Source: Sphingomonadaceae bacterium
Lineage (GTDB): Bacteria; Pseudomonadota; Alphaproteobacteria; Sphingomonadales; Sphingomonadaceae
Assembly: GCA_016742125.1 (NCBI GenBank)
Contig: JACVCM010000001.1
Location: 44,533 to 108,532 of the forward strand
Length of the DNA stretch: 64,000 bases
Direction: 5' to 3'
The position numbers and the translations under genes are program-made. Positions 33,323 through 42,257 of the stretch are shown piece by piece; position 1 is the first letter of the stretch, and every line of letters begins with the position of its first letter. The notes below the pieces were generated by a model that searched no databases, was not told the origin of the DNA, and worked only from the letters and a program-made list of their open reading frames with translations.

Positions 33323-36300
33323 ATGACCCACTTCCCCACAGCTGAACATGAGCGTCTTGCCCGCGAAGGCATGTATCACCCTGAATCCGAAGGCGATGCC
33401 TGCGGGGTCGGGCTGGTCGCTGCGACTGACGGCAAAGCGTCGCGGCGCGTGGTGGCGGCCGGGATCGAGGCACTGAGGGCCGTCTGGCATCGCGGTGCCG
33501 TTGATGCCGATGGCAAGACCGGCGACGGTGCCGGTTTGCATATAGATCTGCCTGTCCGTTTCTTCGATGATGCGATCTCGGACAGCGGCCATCGTCCGAT
33601 GCCGAACCGGCTGGCCGTCGGGATGGTATTTTTGCCGCGCACCGATTTGGGGGCGCAGGAAAATTGCCGGACGATCGTCGAAGCGGAAATCATAGAGGCA
33701 GGTTACACCATTTATGGCTGGCGGCAGGTGCCGGTCGATGTATCGGTCATCGGCGCAAAGGCGCAGGCGACACGTCCCGAAATCGAGCAGATCATGATCG
33801 CCGGGCCGCTGCCGGACGAGGTCGATGCCGCCGAGTTCGAGAAGAATCTCTACCTCATCCGCCGCCGGATCGAGAAGAAGATCATCGCCGCGCAAATCCG
33901 CGATTTCTACATTTGCTCGCTGTCGTGCCGGTCGATCGTCTACAAAGGCCTGTTCCTCGCCGAGAGCCTTTCGGTCTTCTACCCAGACTTGCAGGACGAA
34001 CGCTTCGAGAGCCGCGTCGCGATTTTTCATCAGCGTTATTCGACGAACACATTCCCGCAATGGTGGCTGGCGCAACCCTTTCGCGGTCTGGCGCATAATG
34101 GCGAAATCAACACCATTCGCGGCAACCAGAACTGGATGAAGAGCCACGAGATCAAGATGGCGAGCATCGCCTTCGGCGCGCAGTCCGACGACATCAAGCC
34201 GGATATCCCGGCAGGGGCATCGGACACCGGCGCGATCGGTGCGGTGTTCGAGACGCGGCTCCGCTCGGGCAAGGAGGCGCCGACGGCGAAGCTCATGCTG
34301 ATCCCCGAAGCGTGGCAATCGAACCCCAACCTGCCCGCAGCGCATCGTGCCATGTATGAATATATGGCTTCGGTGATGGAGCCATGGGACGGCCCCGCAG
34401 CGCTCGCCATGACTGACGGACGCTGGGCAGTCGCGGGGGTAGACCGCAATGCGCTGCGTCCCCTGCGCTACTGCCGGACCAATGACAATCTCCTGGTCAT
34501 CGGTTCGGAGACCGGGATGGTCGTGCTCCCCGAATCCACCATCGTCGAAAAAGGCCGATTGGGGCCGGGACAGATGATCGCGGTTAACCTTGATGAAGGC
34601 GCACTATACCGCGACCATGAACTCAAGGACCGGATCGCCGCCGAGCAGGATTATGGCGCGCTGGTAAAGGGTTTTCGCAAGATTGACGATCTGCCCGCTG
34701 CCGAAGGCGATGCCTCGCCCGATTGGTCGCGTGCCGAACTGACAAAGCGCCAGATTGCGGCCGGTATGACACTGGAAGATGTGGAGATGATCCTGGCGCC
34801 AATGGTCGAGGATGGAAAGGAAGCCGTCGGCAGCATGGGGGACGACACACCGCTTGCGGTGATCAGCGACAATCCGCGCCTTATCAGCCAGTTCTTCCGC
34901 CAGAATTTTAGCCAGGTCACCAATCCGCCAATCGACTCGCTGCGCGAGCGTCATGTCATGAGCTTGAAGACGCGCTTTTCGAACCTCGCCAATATCCTGG
35001 ACGAGGCCGGACAGAGCAGTGATGTGCTTGTGCTCGACAGTCCGGTACTCACCAGCGGAGAGTGGTCTCGGCTGAAGTCGGCTTTCGGGCCGCTCGCCGC
35101 CGAAATCGACTGCACCTACAATATTGCGGATGGTCAGGAAGGGCTGCGTGCCGCCATAAAACGAATCCGCGAGGAGGCTGTGGCTGCCGTCCGCATGGGC
35201 AAGTCCGAACTGTTCCTGACAGACGAGAATATCAGCGAGAACCGGGTTGCTATCGCGATGATCCTCGCGGCAGCTGCGGTGCACACGCATCTCGTCCGCA
35301 ATGGCCTGCGCAGCTATTCCTCGATCAACGTCCGTTCCGCCGAATGTCTCGACACGCATTATTTCGCGGTACTGGTCGGCGTCGGCGCAACGACGGTGAA
35401 CGCATATCTCGCCGAGGCGGCCATCGCCGATCGACATGCACGCGGGTTGGCGGGTGACTTGTCGCTCGACCAAGCCGTTGGCAATTACCGCACGGCAGTC
35501 AACGAAGGTCTGCTGAAGATCATGTCCAAAATGGGCATCGCGGTCATCTCTTCCTATCGCGGTGGCTATAATTTCGAGGCAGTCGGTCTGTCGCGCGCTC
35601 TGGTCAACGACTTCTTCCCGGGCATGCCAAACAAGATTTCGGGCGAAGGCTATCACTCGCTTTATGTCAACGCCCGCGACCGGCACATCGCGGCATTTGA
35701 CAGCGCAGTTGCACGCCTGCCCGTCGGCGGCTTCTACAAGCAGCGCAATGGTGGCGAGGCGCATGCCTATTCGGCCGGGTTGATGCACCTGCTGCAAAGC
35801 GCGGTCGCCAATGACAGCTACTCCACCTACCTTCAGTTTGCGCAAGGCGTGAAGCAATTGCCGCCGGTTTACCTGCGCGATTTGCTTGAATTCAACTTCG
35901 CCAAGGAGCCCGTCGCAATCGACGAGGTCGAGGCGATCACGGAGATCCGCAAACGCTTCGTAACGCCGGGGATGAGCCTTGGCGCGTTGTCGCCGGAGGC
36001 ACATGAAACGCTGGCGATTGCCATGAACCGTATCGGTGCAAAGGCCGTGTCGGGCGAAGGCGGTGAGGATTCGAAACGCTTCACCCCTTATGACAATGGC
36101 GACAATGCCAACAGCGTCATCAAGCAGATTGCCTCCGGTCGCTTCGGCGTGACCGCCGAATATCTCGGCGCATGTGAGGAAATCGAGATCAAGGTCGCAC
36201 AGGGCGCCAAGCCTGGCGAAGGCGGACAGCTTCCGGGTTTCAAGGTCACCGAAATGATCGCGCGCCTTAGGCATTCGACGCCCGGCGTGATGCTGATTTC

Positions 36301-37846
36301 GCCGCCGCCGCATCATGACATTTATTCGATCGAGGATCTGGCGCAGTTGATCTACGATCTCAAGCAGATCAATCCGCGCGCGCGCGTCTGCGTGAAGCTG
36401 GTAAGCGCAGCGGGGATCGGCACGATTGCGGCTGGTGTCGCCAAGGCGCATGCCGACGTCATCCTCGTTTCCGGTAATGTCGGCGGCACCGGCGCAAGCC
36501 CACAGACCAGCATCAAATATGCCGGGACGCCCTGGGAAATGGGATTGAGCGAAGCCAATCAGGTACTCACGCTGAACGGCCTGCGTCATCGTATTAAATT
36601 GCGCACCGATGGCGGTCTGAAGACCGGACGGGATATCGTGATTGCTGCAATTCTCGGTGCGGAAGAATATGGCATCGGGACGCTGAGCCTGGTGGCAATG
36701 GGCTGCATCATGGTCCGCCAGTGCCATTCCAACACCTGCCCGGTTGGGGTCTGCGTGCAGGATGAGGCCCTGCGCGCCAAATTCACCGGCACGCCCGAAA
36801 AGGTCATCAACCTGATGACCTTCATTGCAGAGGAAGTGCGGGAGATATTGGCAAAACTCGGCTATCGCAGCCTCGACGAGGTCATCGGTCGCACTGAATT
36901 GCTGCGTCAGGTCAGTCGCGGTGCCGAGCATCTGGACGATCTGGACCTCAACCCCATTCTCGCCAAGGTGGATGCGCCCGACGAAGCGCGGCGTTTTTCG
37001 ATCCCGACGTTCCGCAACGAAGTGCCCGACAGCCTAGATGCGCAGATGATCCGCGATGCAAGGCCGGTATTCGATCGCGGCGAAAAAATGCAGCTCACCT
37101 ATAATGTCCGCAACACGCATCGTGCGGTAGGTACGCGCTTCTCCTCAGAAATTACACGATTGTTCGGGATGAAAACCCTGTCCGAAGGCCATGTCCATGT
37201 TCGCCTACGCGGTTCGGCGGGACAATCGCTGGGTGCCTTCCTGTGCCAAGGGATCACGCTCGAGGTGTTCGGCGACGCCAATGACTATGTCGGCAAGGGC
37301 CTGTCCGGCGGGACCATCATCGTCCGGCCGACGGTCAGCTCGCCTCTGGTCAGCCAGGACAACAGCATCATAGGCAACACCGTGCTTTATGGCGCGACAT
37401 CGGGCAAGCTGTTCGCAGCAGGTCAGGCCGGCGAGCGTTTTGCCGTCCGCAATTCCGGTGCGCATGTGGTGGTCGAAGGGTGCGGATCGAACGGTCTGGA
37501 GTATATGACCGGCGGCATGGCGGTGATATTAGGCAATGTTGGCAGTAATTTCGGCGCCGGCATGACCGGCGGCATGGCCTTCGTGCTCGACCATGATGGC
37601 AGCTTTGTGCAGAAGGCGAACCCCGACAGCATCGTCTGGCAACGGCTGGACAGCGCTTATTGGGAAGAGCAGTTAAAGGCTCTCGTCATGGCGCATGCCC
37701 ACGCTACCGACAGCGCCTGGTCGCGGTCCATCATTGAGGACTGGGACCGGCGGCGCGGGGAGTTCTGGCAGATATGTCCCAAGGAGATGCTCACGCGATT
37801 AAGTCATCCGTTATCGGATGCGGAGGCGCTGGAGGCGGCGGAATAA
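33323..37846 (+). CDS. gltB: Glutamate synthase (NADPH), large subunit
   Basis: The alpha subunit of GOGAT, 1507 residues, within the family's usual 1500-1550. A 26-residue propeptide precedes CGVGLVA, whose Cys27 becomes the N-terminal nucleophile of the class II glutaminase domain (to about 440). A central domain, the FMN-binding synthase domain (about 800-1170) and a beta-helix domain with many G-x-x-G repeats follow. The 3Fe-4S cysteines are in GCIMVRQCHSNTCPVGVC. I start at ATG 33323. A longer frame upstream overlaps the DUF2059 gene and lacks family similarity. Confidence 0.96.
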   Translation: MTHFPTAEHERLAREGMYHPESEGDACGVGLVAATDGKASRRVVAAGIEALRAVWHRGAVDADGKTGDGAGLHIDLPVRFFDDAISDSGHRPMPNRLAVGMVFLPRTDLGAQENCRTIVEAEIIEAGYTIYGWRQVPVDVSVIGAKAQATRPEIEQIMIAGPLPDEVDAAEFEKNLYLIRRRIEKKIIAAQIRDFYICSLSCRSIVYKGLFLAESLSVFYPDLQDERFESRVAIFHQRYSTNTFPQWWLAQPFRGLAHNGEINTIRGNQNWMKSHEIKMASIAFGAQSDDIKPDIPAGASDTGAIGAVFETRLRSGKEAPTAKLMLIPEAWQSNPNLPAAHRAMYEYMASVMEPWDGPAALAMTDGRWAVAGVDRNALRPLRYCRTNDNLLVIGSETGMVVLPESTIVEKGRLGPGQMIAVNLDEGALYRDHELKDRIAAEQDYGALVKGFRKIDDLPAAEGDASPDWSRAELTKRQIAAGMTLEDVEMILAPMVEDGKEAVGSMGDDTPLAVISDNPRLISQFFRQNFSQVTNPPIDSLRERHVMSLKTRFSNLANILDEAGQSSDVLVLDSPVLTSGEWSRLKSAFGPLAAEIDCTYNIADGQEGLRAAIKRIREEAVAAVRMGKSELFLTDENISENRVAIAMILAAAAVHTHLVRNGLRSYSSINVRSAECLDTHYFAVLVGVGATTVNAYLAEAAIADRHARGLAGDLSLDQAVGNYRTAVNEGLLKIMSKMGIAVISSYRGGYNFEAVGLSRALVNDFFPGMPNKISGEGYHSLYVNARDRHIAAFDSAVARLPVGGFYKQRNGGEAHAYSAGLMHLLQSAVANDSYSTYLQFAQGVKQLPPVYLRDLLEFNFAKEPVAIDEVEAITEIRKRFVTPGMSLGALSPEAHETLAIAMNRIGAKAVSGEGGEDSKRFTPYDNGDNANSVIKQIASGRFGVTAEYLGACEEIEIKVAQGAKPGEGGQLPGFKVTEMIARLRHSTPGVMLISPPPHHDIYSIEDLAQLIYDLKQINPRARVCVKLVSAAGIGTIAAGVAKAHADVILVSGNVGGTGASPQTSIKYAGTPWEMGLSEANQVLTLNGLRHRIKLRTDGGLKTGRDIVIAAILGAEEYGIGTLSLVAMGCIMVRQCHSNTCPVGVCVQDEALRAKFTGTPEKVINLMTFIAEEVREILAKLGYRSLDEVIGRTELLRQVSRGAEHLDDLDLNPILAKVDAPDEARRFSIPTFRNEVPDSLDAQMIRDARPVFDRGEKMQLTYNVRNTHRAVGTRFSSEITRLFGMKTLSEGHVHVRLRGSAGQSLGAFLCQGITLEVFGDANDYVGKGLSGGTIIVRPTVSSPLVSQDNSIIGNTVLYGATSGKLFAAGQAGERFAVRNSGAHVVVEGCGSNGLEYMTGGMAVILGNVGSNFGAGMTGGMAFVLDHDGSFVQKANPDSIVWQRLDSAYWEEQLKALVMAHAHATDSAWSRSIIEDWDRRRGEFWQICPKEMLTRLSHPLSDAEALEAAE

Positions 37847-37985
37847 CGTCTCACCGCATTTTACAAACCTTTACTTTGCTTTCGCCAACCTGAGCGCATT
37901 GTTCAGCTTGGGCTAAGCCATTCAAGCCTATTGAACCGCCAACGGCACCTTCGCCCATATGCGGCGGTGATTGAGGATGATTGTC

Positions 37986-38537
37986 ATGCGTTCCACTGTT
38001 TTTTCTGCCAAAACATTGTTGATTGCACTTCCCCTGTTTGCGGTGGCTGCGCCTGCGGCGGCGCAGGACATCATATTTGTGCCCGGCACCGGTGAAACCG
38101 TTGCGGACGACGATGCCGCAGATGTGGCAATAGCCCATGATGATACGGCGCCGGTCGATCGGGATGACAAGTTCGGCGATCTGGCCGACCGGTTCGGCGA
38201 TCCTGCTGTTCAGGATGGAGTAGCGGCTGTGGTCGAGCGCGCAACCGGCGCAATGATGAACATGAACGTCGGTCGCTTTGCCCAAGCTATCGAACGCGCC
38301 CGTCCGGGCACCGTCGGTCGCCGCATCCCCAGCGATGCAACGGTTGGCGATCTCGCGGGGCGCGATGCACGTTATCTACCAGAAGAACTTGGCGAACGCA
38401 GCCGCGAGGCAATGGGTATGATGAGTGGGCTTGCCCGCGCAATGGCCGTCATGATGCCCGAATTCGAGCGAATGGGTCGCGAAATGGAAGAAAGCTTCAG
38501 AACCGCGAAGGCGGAAGCGAAACGTAACCGATATTAA
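37986..38537 (+). CDS. Exported protein of unknown function
   Basis: A 183-residue protein with a signal peptide ending near APAAAQ (residue 26). The mature part has an acidic N-terminal section (ETVADDDAADVAIAHDDTAP) and then a Met- and Arg-rich helical part (GAMMNMNVGRFAQAIERARP; AMGMMSGLARAMAVMMPEFERMGREMEESFRTAK). I do not recognise a domain. The ATG at 37986 follows GAGGAT at good spacing. It stands alone between gltB and the DUF885 peptidase. Proteins of this style are common in sphingomonads. Confidence 0.72.
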   Translation: MRSTVFSAKTLLIALPLFAVAAPAAAQDIIFVPGTGETVADDDAADVAIAHDDTAPVDRDDKFGDLADRFGDPAVQDGVAAVVERATGAMMNMNVGRFAQAIERARPGTVGRRIPSDATVGDLAGRDARYLPEELGERSREAMGMMSGLARAMAVMMPEFERMGREMEESFRTAKAEAKRNRY

Positions 38538-38640
38538 GCAGTACCCGGCGGGGGCATCTTGCCGGTTATACCCCGAAGTTTCTGGGGTTCGTCACGTCCC
38601 CTCGGGTCGCACATCTTCGGATGAACGAGGGACCGGGGCG

Positions 38641-38673
38641 GGTGCGAGGTCGCGTCAAAAACGGCCTCGCACC
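38641..38673. other. 9-bp inverted repeat upstream of the DUF885 gene
   Basis: GGTGCGAGG (38641-38649) and CCTCGCACC (38665-38673) pair perfectly over a 15-nt loop containing AAAAA. The hairpin lies in the 246-nt gap before the DUF885 gene, about 110 nt upstream of its ATG. An earlier ACCCC/GGGGT hairpin near 38570-38588 may end the preceding transcript. No T tract accompanies either. Confidence 0.4.
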
Positions 38674-38783
38674 ATCGAAACGCAGGGGTGCCTGGAGCAT
38701 CGAAGCCTTTCGACATCCGCCGAACAGACTCGCCAAACTTGCCTATTCCGTTTATCCAGCTCCTCGCATCACCGGAGGGCGGA

Positions 38784-40532
38784 ATGAAAAAATACATCGT
38801 CGGTCTGGCGTTCTTGGTCGCCGCACCAGCCTATGCAGACGCAAATGCCGATCTCAAGCAGCTTGTCGACGACGTCTGGGCCGCAACGCTGAAGGAGCAG
38901 CCAATCTACGCGAGCGCATTGGGCGTCGATACCTATGCGGGGCAAGTCGGTGACTTCACGCTCGCTGCACAGGACCGCCGCGCAAGCGATGCGACGGCTT
39001 TCCTGAAGCGGCTGGACGCCATAGCCGTGAGCGGGCTCGACGCGGCATCGAAGGTCGAGGCTGGCATCTTGCGGCGAACGCTGAACACCACCATCGAAGG
39101 AAACCGCTTTGGGCAGCGCGCCATCAACTTCACGACCTACTCCAGCTGGCATCAGCAATTTGCGGGAATGGCAGACAATCTCCCGTTCAAATCCAAGGCA
39201 GACTTCGAAAGCTATAACCGGCGCTTGAAACAATATGCCCGCGTCAATGATGAGAATATCGCGGTCGCCAATATGGCGATCAAGGGCCAATATACGCAGC
39301 CTTGCGAAACGCTGACCGGATTCGAAGGAACCATCAGCGGTCTGAAGGCCGTCGAGGTTACCAAGTCGCGCTTCTATGGACCTTATGCCGCGAAGCGTCC
39401 CGAGGGTGTGAGCGAAGCAGAATTCGCTGCATTGGCCGCAGAGGCCTCACAGGCCATCCAGATGGTTATCCATCCCGCGCTGGACAAGCAGCTCGCCTGG
39501 TACAGAGCCAGTTACAAACCCGCCTGTGCCAAGGCGCCAGGCGTGTCTGCCCAGCCGGGCGGCGCAGCCTATTATGCTTTCCGTGTGCGCGAGGAGACCA
39601 CTACAAATCTGACGCCTGACCAAATCCACCAGATCGGCCTCAAGGAAGTGGCACGCATTCGGGCAGAGATGGTCGACGTCGCAAAGCAAGCCGGATTCGA
39701 CAGCCGCGAGGCCTTCATTCGGCATCTGCGCACCGATCCGAAATATTATGCGAAAACGCCTGAGGAGCTGATGCTTCAGGTCGCGCGGGTGACAAAGAAT
39801 ATCGACGGCAAGATGCCATCGCTTTTTGGCCGATTGCCACGCCTGCCCTATGGCATCAGAGAGATCCCCGCCGAAACTGCGCAGGGTACCACCACCGCCT
39901 ATTATAATCCCGGCTCGCCCGAAACCGGTATCGCCGGTACCTATTATGTGAACACGTCCAAGCTCGACCAACGGCCGCTTTGGGAAATCCCGGCACTTTC
40001 CGTCCATGAGGCTGTTCCCGGACATCATCACCAGATCGCCCTGCAACAGGAACTGCCGCTATCCGACTTCCGCAAATATGGCGCCTTCTTCACCGCCTTT
40101 ACCGAGGGCTGGGGCCTCTATTCGGAAAGCCTTGGCGAGGAGATGGGCCTGTACGATACCCCCGACCGCAAAATGGGTCAGCTCAGTTACCAGATGTGGC
40201 GTGCATGTCGTCTGGTGGTCGACACAGGCATCCACGCCAAGGGCTGGACAAAGCAACAGGCCATCAACTTCATGACCGATAACAGCGCGCTATCGGCCGC
40301 CAATATCGAGGCGGAGGTTAATCGCTACATGAGCTGGCCCGGACAGGCGTTGGCTTACAAGCTGGGCGAACTCAAGATCCGGGAACTACGGGCGATGGCA
40401 ACCAAGGAGCTTGGCGCGAAATTCGACCTTGCGGCATTCCATGATGCCGTGCTCGGTCAGGGCTCGGTCCCGCTCGATGTGCTGGAAGCGCAGATCAAGG
40501 ATTGGGTCGCGGCGGAGAAAGCAAAAACCTGA
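38784..40532 (+). CDS. DUF885 family exported putative metallopeptidase
   Basis: A 582-residue protein with a signal peptide (MKKYIVGLAFLVAAPAYADA). DUF885 proteins resemble zinc peptidases. The landmark motif SVHEAVPGHHHQ (about residues 408-419) supplies likely metal ligands, followed by FTEGWGLYSESLG with a third candidate. Activity has not been established for most members. A GGAGGGC Shine-Dalgarno fixes the ATG at 38784, though the frame opens upstream. It is probably periplasmic. It is convergent with the next gene. Confidence 0.86.
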   Translation: MKKYIVGLAFLVAAPAYADANADLKQLVDDVWAATLKEQPIYASALGVDTYAGQVGDFTLAAQDRRASDATAFLKRLDAIAVSGLDAASKVEAGILRRTLNTTIEGNRFGQRAINFTTYSSWHQQFAGMADNLPFKSKADFESYNRRLKQYARVNDENIAVANMAIKGQYTQPCETLTGFEGTISGLKAVEVTKSRFYGPYAAKRPEGVSEAEFAALAAEASQAIQMVIHPALDKQLAWYRASYKPACAKAPGVSAQPGGAAYYAFRVREETTTNLTPDQIHQIGLKEVARIRAEMVDVAKQAGFDSREAFIRHLRTDPKYYAKTPEELMLQVARVTKNIDGKMPSLFGRLPRLPYGIREIPAETAQGTTTAYYNPGSPETGIAGTYYVNTSKLDQRPLWEIPALSVHEAVPGHHHQIALQQELPLSDFRKYGAFFTAFTEGWGLYSESLGEEMGLYDTPDRKMGQLSYQMWRACRLVVDTGIHAKGWTKQQAINFMTDNSALSAANIEAEVNRYMSWPGQALAYKLGELKIRELRAMATKELGAKFDLAAFHDAVLGQGSVPLDVLEAQIKDWVAAEKAKT

Positions 40533-40537
40533 ACGGC

Positions 40538-41134
40538 TTATTCGGGCTCCGGTAGGGGCTCCGCGTCGGGATTGCCCTTCGCCGCGGCCGCTTCCTTTGC
40601 GTCGAGTTCAGCTTGCAGCCTTGCCTCGCGCTCGGCACGACCCTTTTCGAATTCCTTGACCCGCTCTTCGACTGCAGCGGCCTCGGCGTCGATGCCTGCC
40701 ATGCGCTTGGCCCGCTCCGCTGCAATCAGGCGACCGAAGACGAGCCCCGGATCCTGTGCCTTTTCAGCATAGGCGCGGTCGATTTCCTTGAGGCCGCAGC
40801 CCGTAAAACCGCCAGCGCCCGAGGGCGAACAGCTCATCGTGCCGCTCGCACCAACATATTCATAGGCCTTGATGCGTTCCGACACCGCCTGGTTGCGCGG
40901 ATCGTTGGGGTCGCCGCGCAGGTTCGAAGGAATACGATAGCGTTCGGCCTCGTCCATGCGCGCGCAGACAACAATTTCGTCACCTGTGCTTTGCGGACAT
41001 TCGTCATCGCCATAGACGATCAACTGGTTGATCTTTTCATCGCCCGGCTGACTGGCGGGGGCATCCTGAGCCAGTGCCGGAGCGGACAAAGCCAAAGCCG
41101 TCGCGGCGAGCAGAATTTTCGGCAATGCAGTCAT
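40538..41134 (-). CDS. Exported protein of unknown function
   Basis: A 198-residue protein with a clear signal peptide (MTALPKILLAATALALSAPALAQ). The middle part (LIVYGDDECPQSTGDEIVVCARMDEAERYRIP) contains a Cys pair and an ERYRIP string that I associate with a group of sphingomonad exported proteins. Two more Cys follow (SCSPSGAGGFTGCG). From about residue 130 the protein is a charged, probably coiled-coil helix. The GGGAGA Shine-Dalgarno fits the ATG at 41134. It lies 61 nt after coq7 on the same strand. Confidence 0.75.
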   Translation of the reverse strand: MTALPKILLAATALALSAPALAQDAPASQPGDEKINQLIVYGDDECPQSTGDEIVVCARMDEAERYRIPSNLRGDPNDPRNQAVSERIKAYEYVGASGTMSCSPSGAGGFTGCGLKEIDRAYAEKAQDPGLVFGRLIAAERAKRMAGIDAEAAAVEERVKEFEKGRAEREARLQAELDAKEAAAAKGNPDAEPLPEPE

Positions 41135-41195
41135 TTGGGTTTCTCCCGGAAATTTATGGCCTAATCGGCTTTCCTTGCTGAACAACCGATGAAAG

Positions 41196-41744
41196 TCAGA
41201 TTCGTTTCGACACCGCAATGGCGGCGCGGCATCCGGCACGTATAACCGCACTCATCAGCGGATAGGCAGGGGCGCGTTCCGCACCTTCGGCGAGCGCGGT
41301 TGCCTTATGTTCCAGTTCTTCGGCCTGAAATTCCGCGACCATGGCGGACAGTTCGGGATCGCTATCGCCCAGTTCAGCGAGCTGTTCGGCATAATGCCTG
41401 TCGATCTCGGTCTCAACGGCGACGGTGCAGGCCATCGCTGCTTCCGGTCCTATCGCGGCCGTTACCGCACCCAGAGCGAAACCCGCCACGTCCCACACCG
41501 GTTGCAGCGCCGTCGGCCGGATGCCGCGCTCGGCCATCATCCGGTCGAAAGCAGACAGATGCCGCTGCTCCTGATCGGCCATATGGGCAATGCTGCGTGC
41601 CGCCGGCGTGCGATCGCCCATAACTGCCAATTGGCCGGCATAGATGCGTTTTGCACCATATTCGCCCGCCTGATTGACGCGGATCATGCTGGCAATGGCG
41701 TCATGACGCTGTGCTGCCGTTCTCAGATTTTGGGGCTTTTCCAT
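41196..41744 (-). CDS. coq7: Demethoxyubiquinone hydroxylase Coq7
   Basis: A di-iron monooxygenase that converts demethoxyubiquinone to demethylubiquinone in ubiquinone synthesis, at the inner membrane. The 182 residues carry the carboxylate-bridged di-iron motifs in order: NQAGEYGA, MADQEQRHLSAF, VAVETEIDRHY and AEELEHK. The C-terminal helix is likely membrane-associated. It overlaps the dsbB 3' end by 22 nt on the same strand, suggesting joint translation. Confidence 0.94.
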   Translation of the reverse strand: MEKPQNLRTAAQRHDAIASMIRVNQAGEYGAKRIYAGQLAVMGDRTPAARSIAHMADQEQRHLSAFDRMMAERGIRPTALQPVWDVAGFALGAVTAAIGPEAAMACTVAVETEIDRHYAEQLAELGDSDPELSAMVAEFQAEELEHKATALAEGAERAPAYPLMSAVIRAGCRAAIAVSKRI

Positions 41745-42208
41745 ATCATGAAGAGGATGGCGATTGCGCCGCCTGTCGACAAGAGGAAATTATAACCCGC
41801 GAGCGAAATGCCGAATAATGTCCAGGGGGCGACGTCGCAGCGGATCAGCGGGGCGTTCATGATCGATTTCAGCAGCTCGTCGCCCGTTCCCGATATTGTC
41901 GACGTGCAGGCGGTCAGCCCTTCCCACCAGCCATATTCGACGCCCGCATGAAATCCTCCGATCAGTCCGCTCGACAATATGCCCAATGCAGCCAGCGCCA
42001 CCAGCGCATGGCGATAGGGCGGAACCCGCACGAAAAATGCGATAAATGCGAGCGCTACCGCTTCGAAATGCGGATAGCGTTGCCACCAGCACATTTCGCA
42101 GGGATAAAGCCCGCCAAAATATTGCGACGCATAGGCCCCTGCCAGAAGCCCCGCGGGCAGCAGGAACGCCAGCCAATGGGCAGCGCCGAACCGTGATACG
42201 CCCACCAT
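41723..42208 (-). CDS. dsbB: Disulfide bond formation protein B
   Basis: An inner-membrane quinone reductase that reoxidises DsbA. The 161 residues form four membrane helices. The first loop has the CEMC redox pair (YPCEMCWWQRYPHFEA) and the second loop has the two Cys in LTACTSTIS and IRCDVAPW. Two starts are possible: ATG 42208 (used here) or GTG 42214. Both lie at the edge of a repeat hairpin, and the AGGGTGAGG serving as Shine-Dalgarno is part of that repeat. coq7 follows with an overlap, linking quinone supply and disulfide formation. Confidence 0.9.
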   Translation of the reverse strand: MVGVSRFGAAHWLAFLLPAGLLAGAYASQYFGGLYPCEMCWWQRYPHFEAVALAFIAFFVRVPPYRHALVALAALGILSSGLIGGFHAGVEYGWWEGLTACTSTISGTGDELLKSIMNAPLIRCDVAPWTLFGISLAGYNFLLSTGGAIAILFMIWKSPKI

Positions 42209-42210
42209 CC

Positions 42211-42235
42211 TCACCCTGAACCTGTTTCAGGGTGA
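42211..42235. repeat. Single hairpin of repeat family B at the dsbB start
   Basis: TCACCCTGAA, loop CCTGT, TTCAGGGTGA: a perfect 10-bp stem, related to the element at 2916-3006. Read on the dsbB (minus) strand, its last bases AGGGTGA touch the ATG region. Confidence 0.8.
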
Positions 42236-42257
42236 CGGTGTCGGGTTTCCCCCACGG

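Noticed and set aside
34604..36931. Long open frame (775 codons) antisense to gltB
   Set aside because: Its protein is Asp/His/Arg-rich without domains, and gltB on the other strand is certain. Long antisense frames follow from the codon bias of GC-rich genomes.
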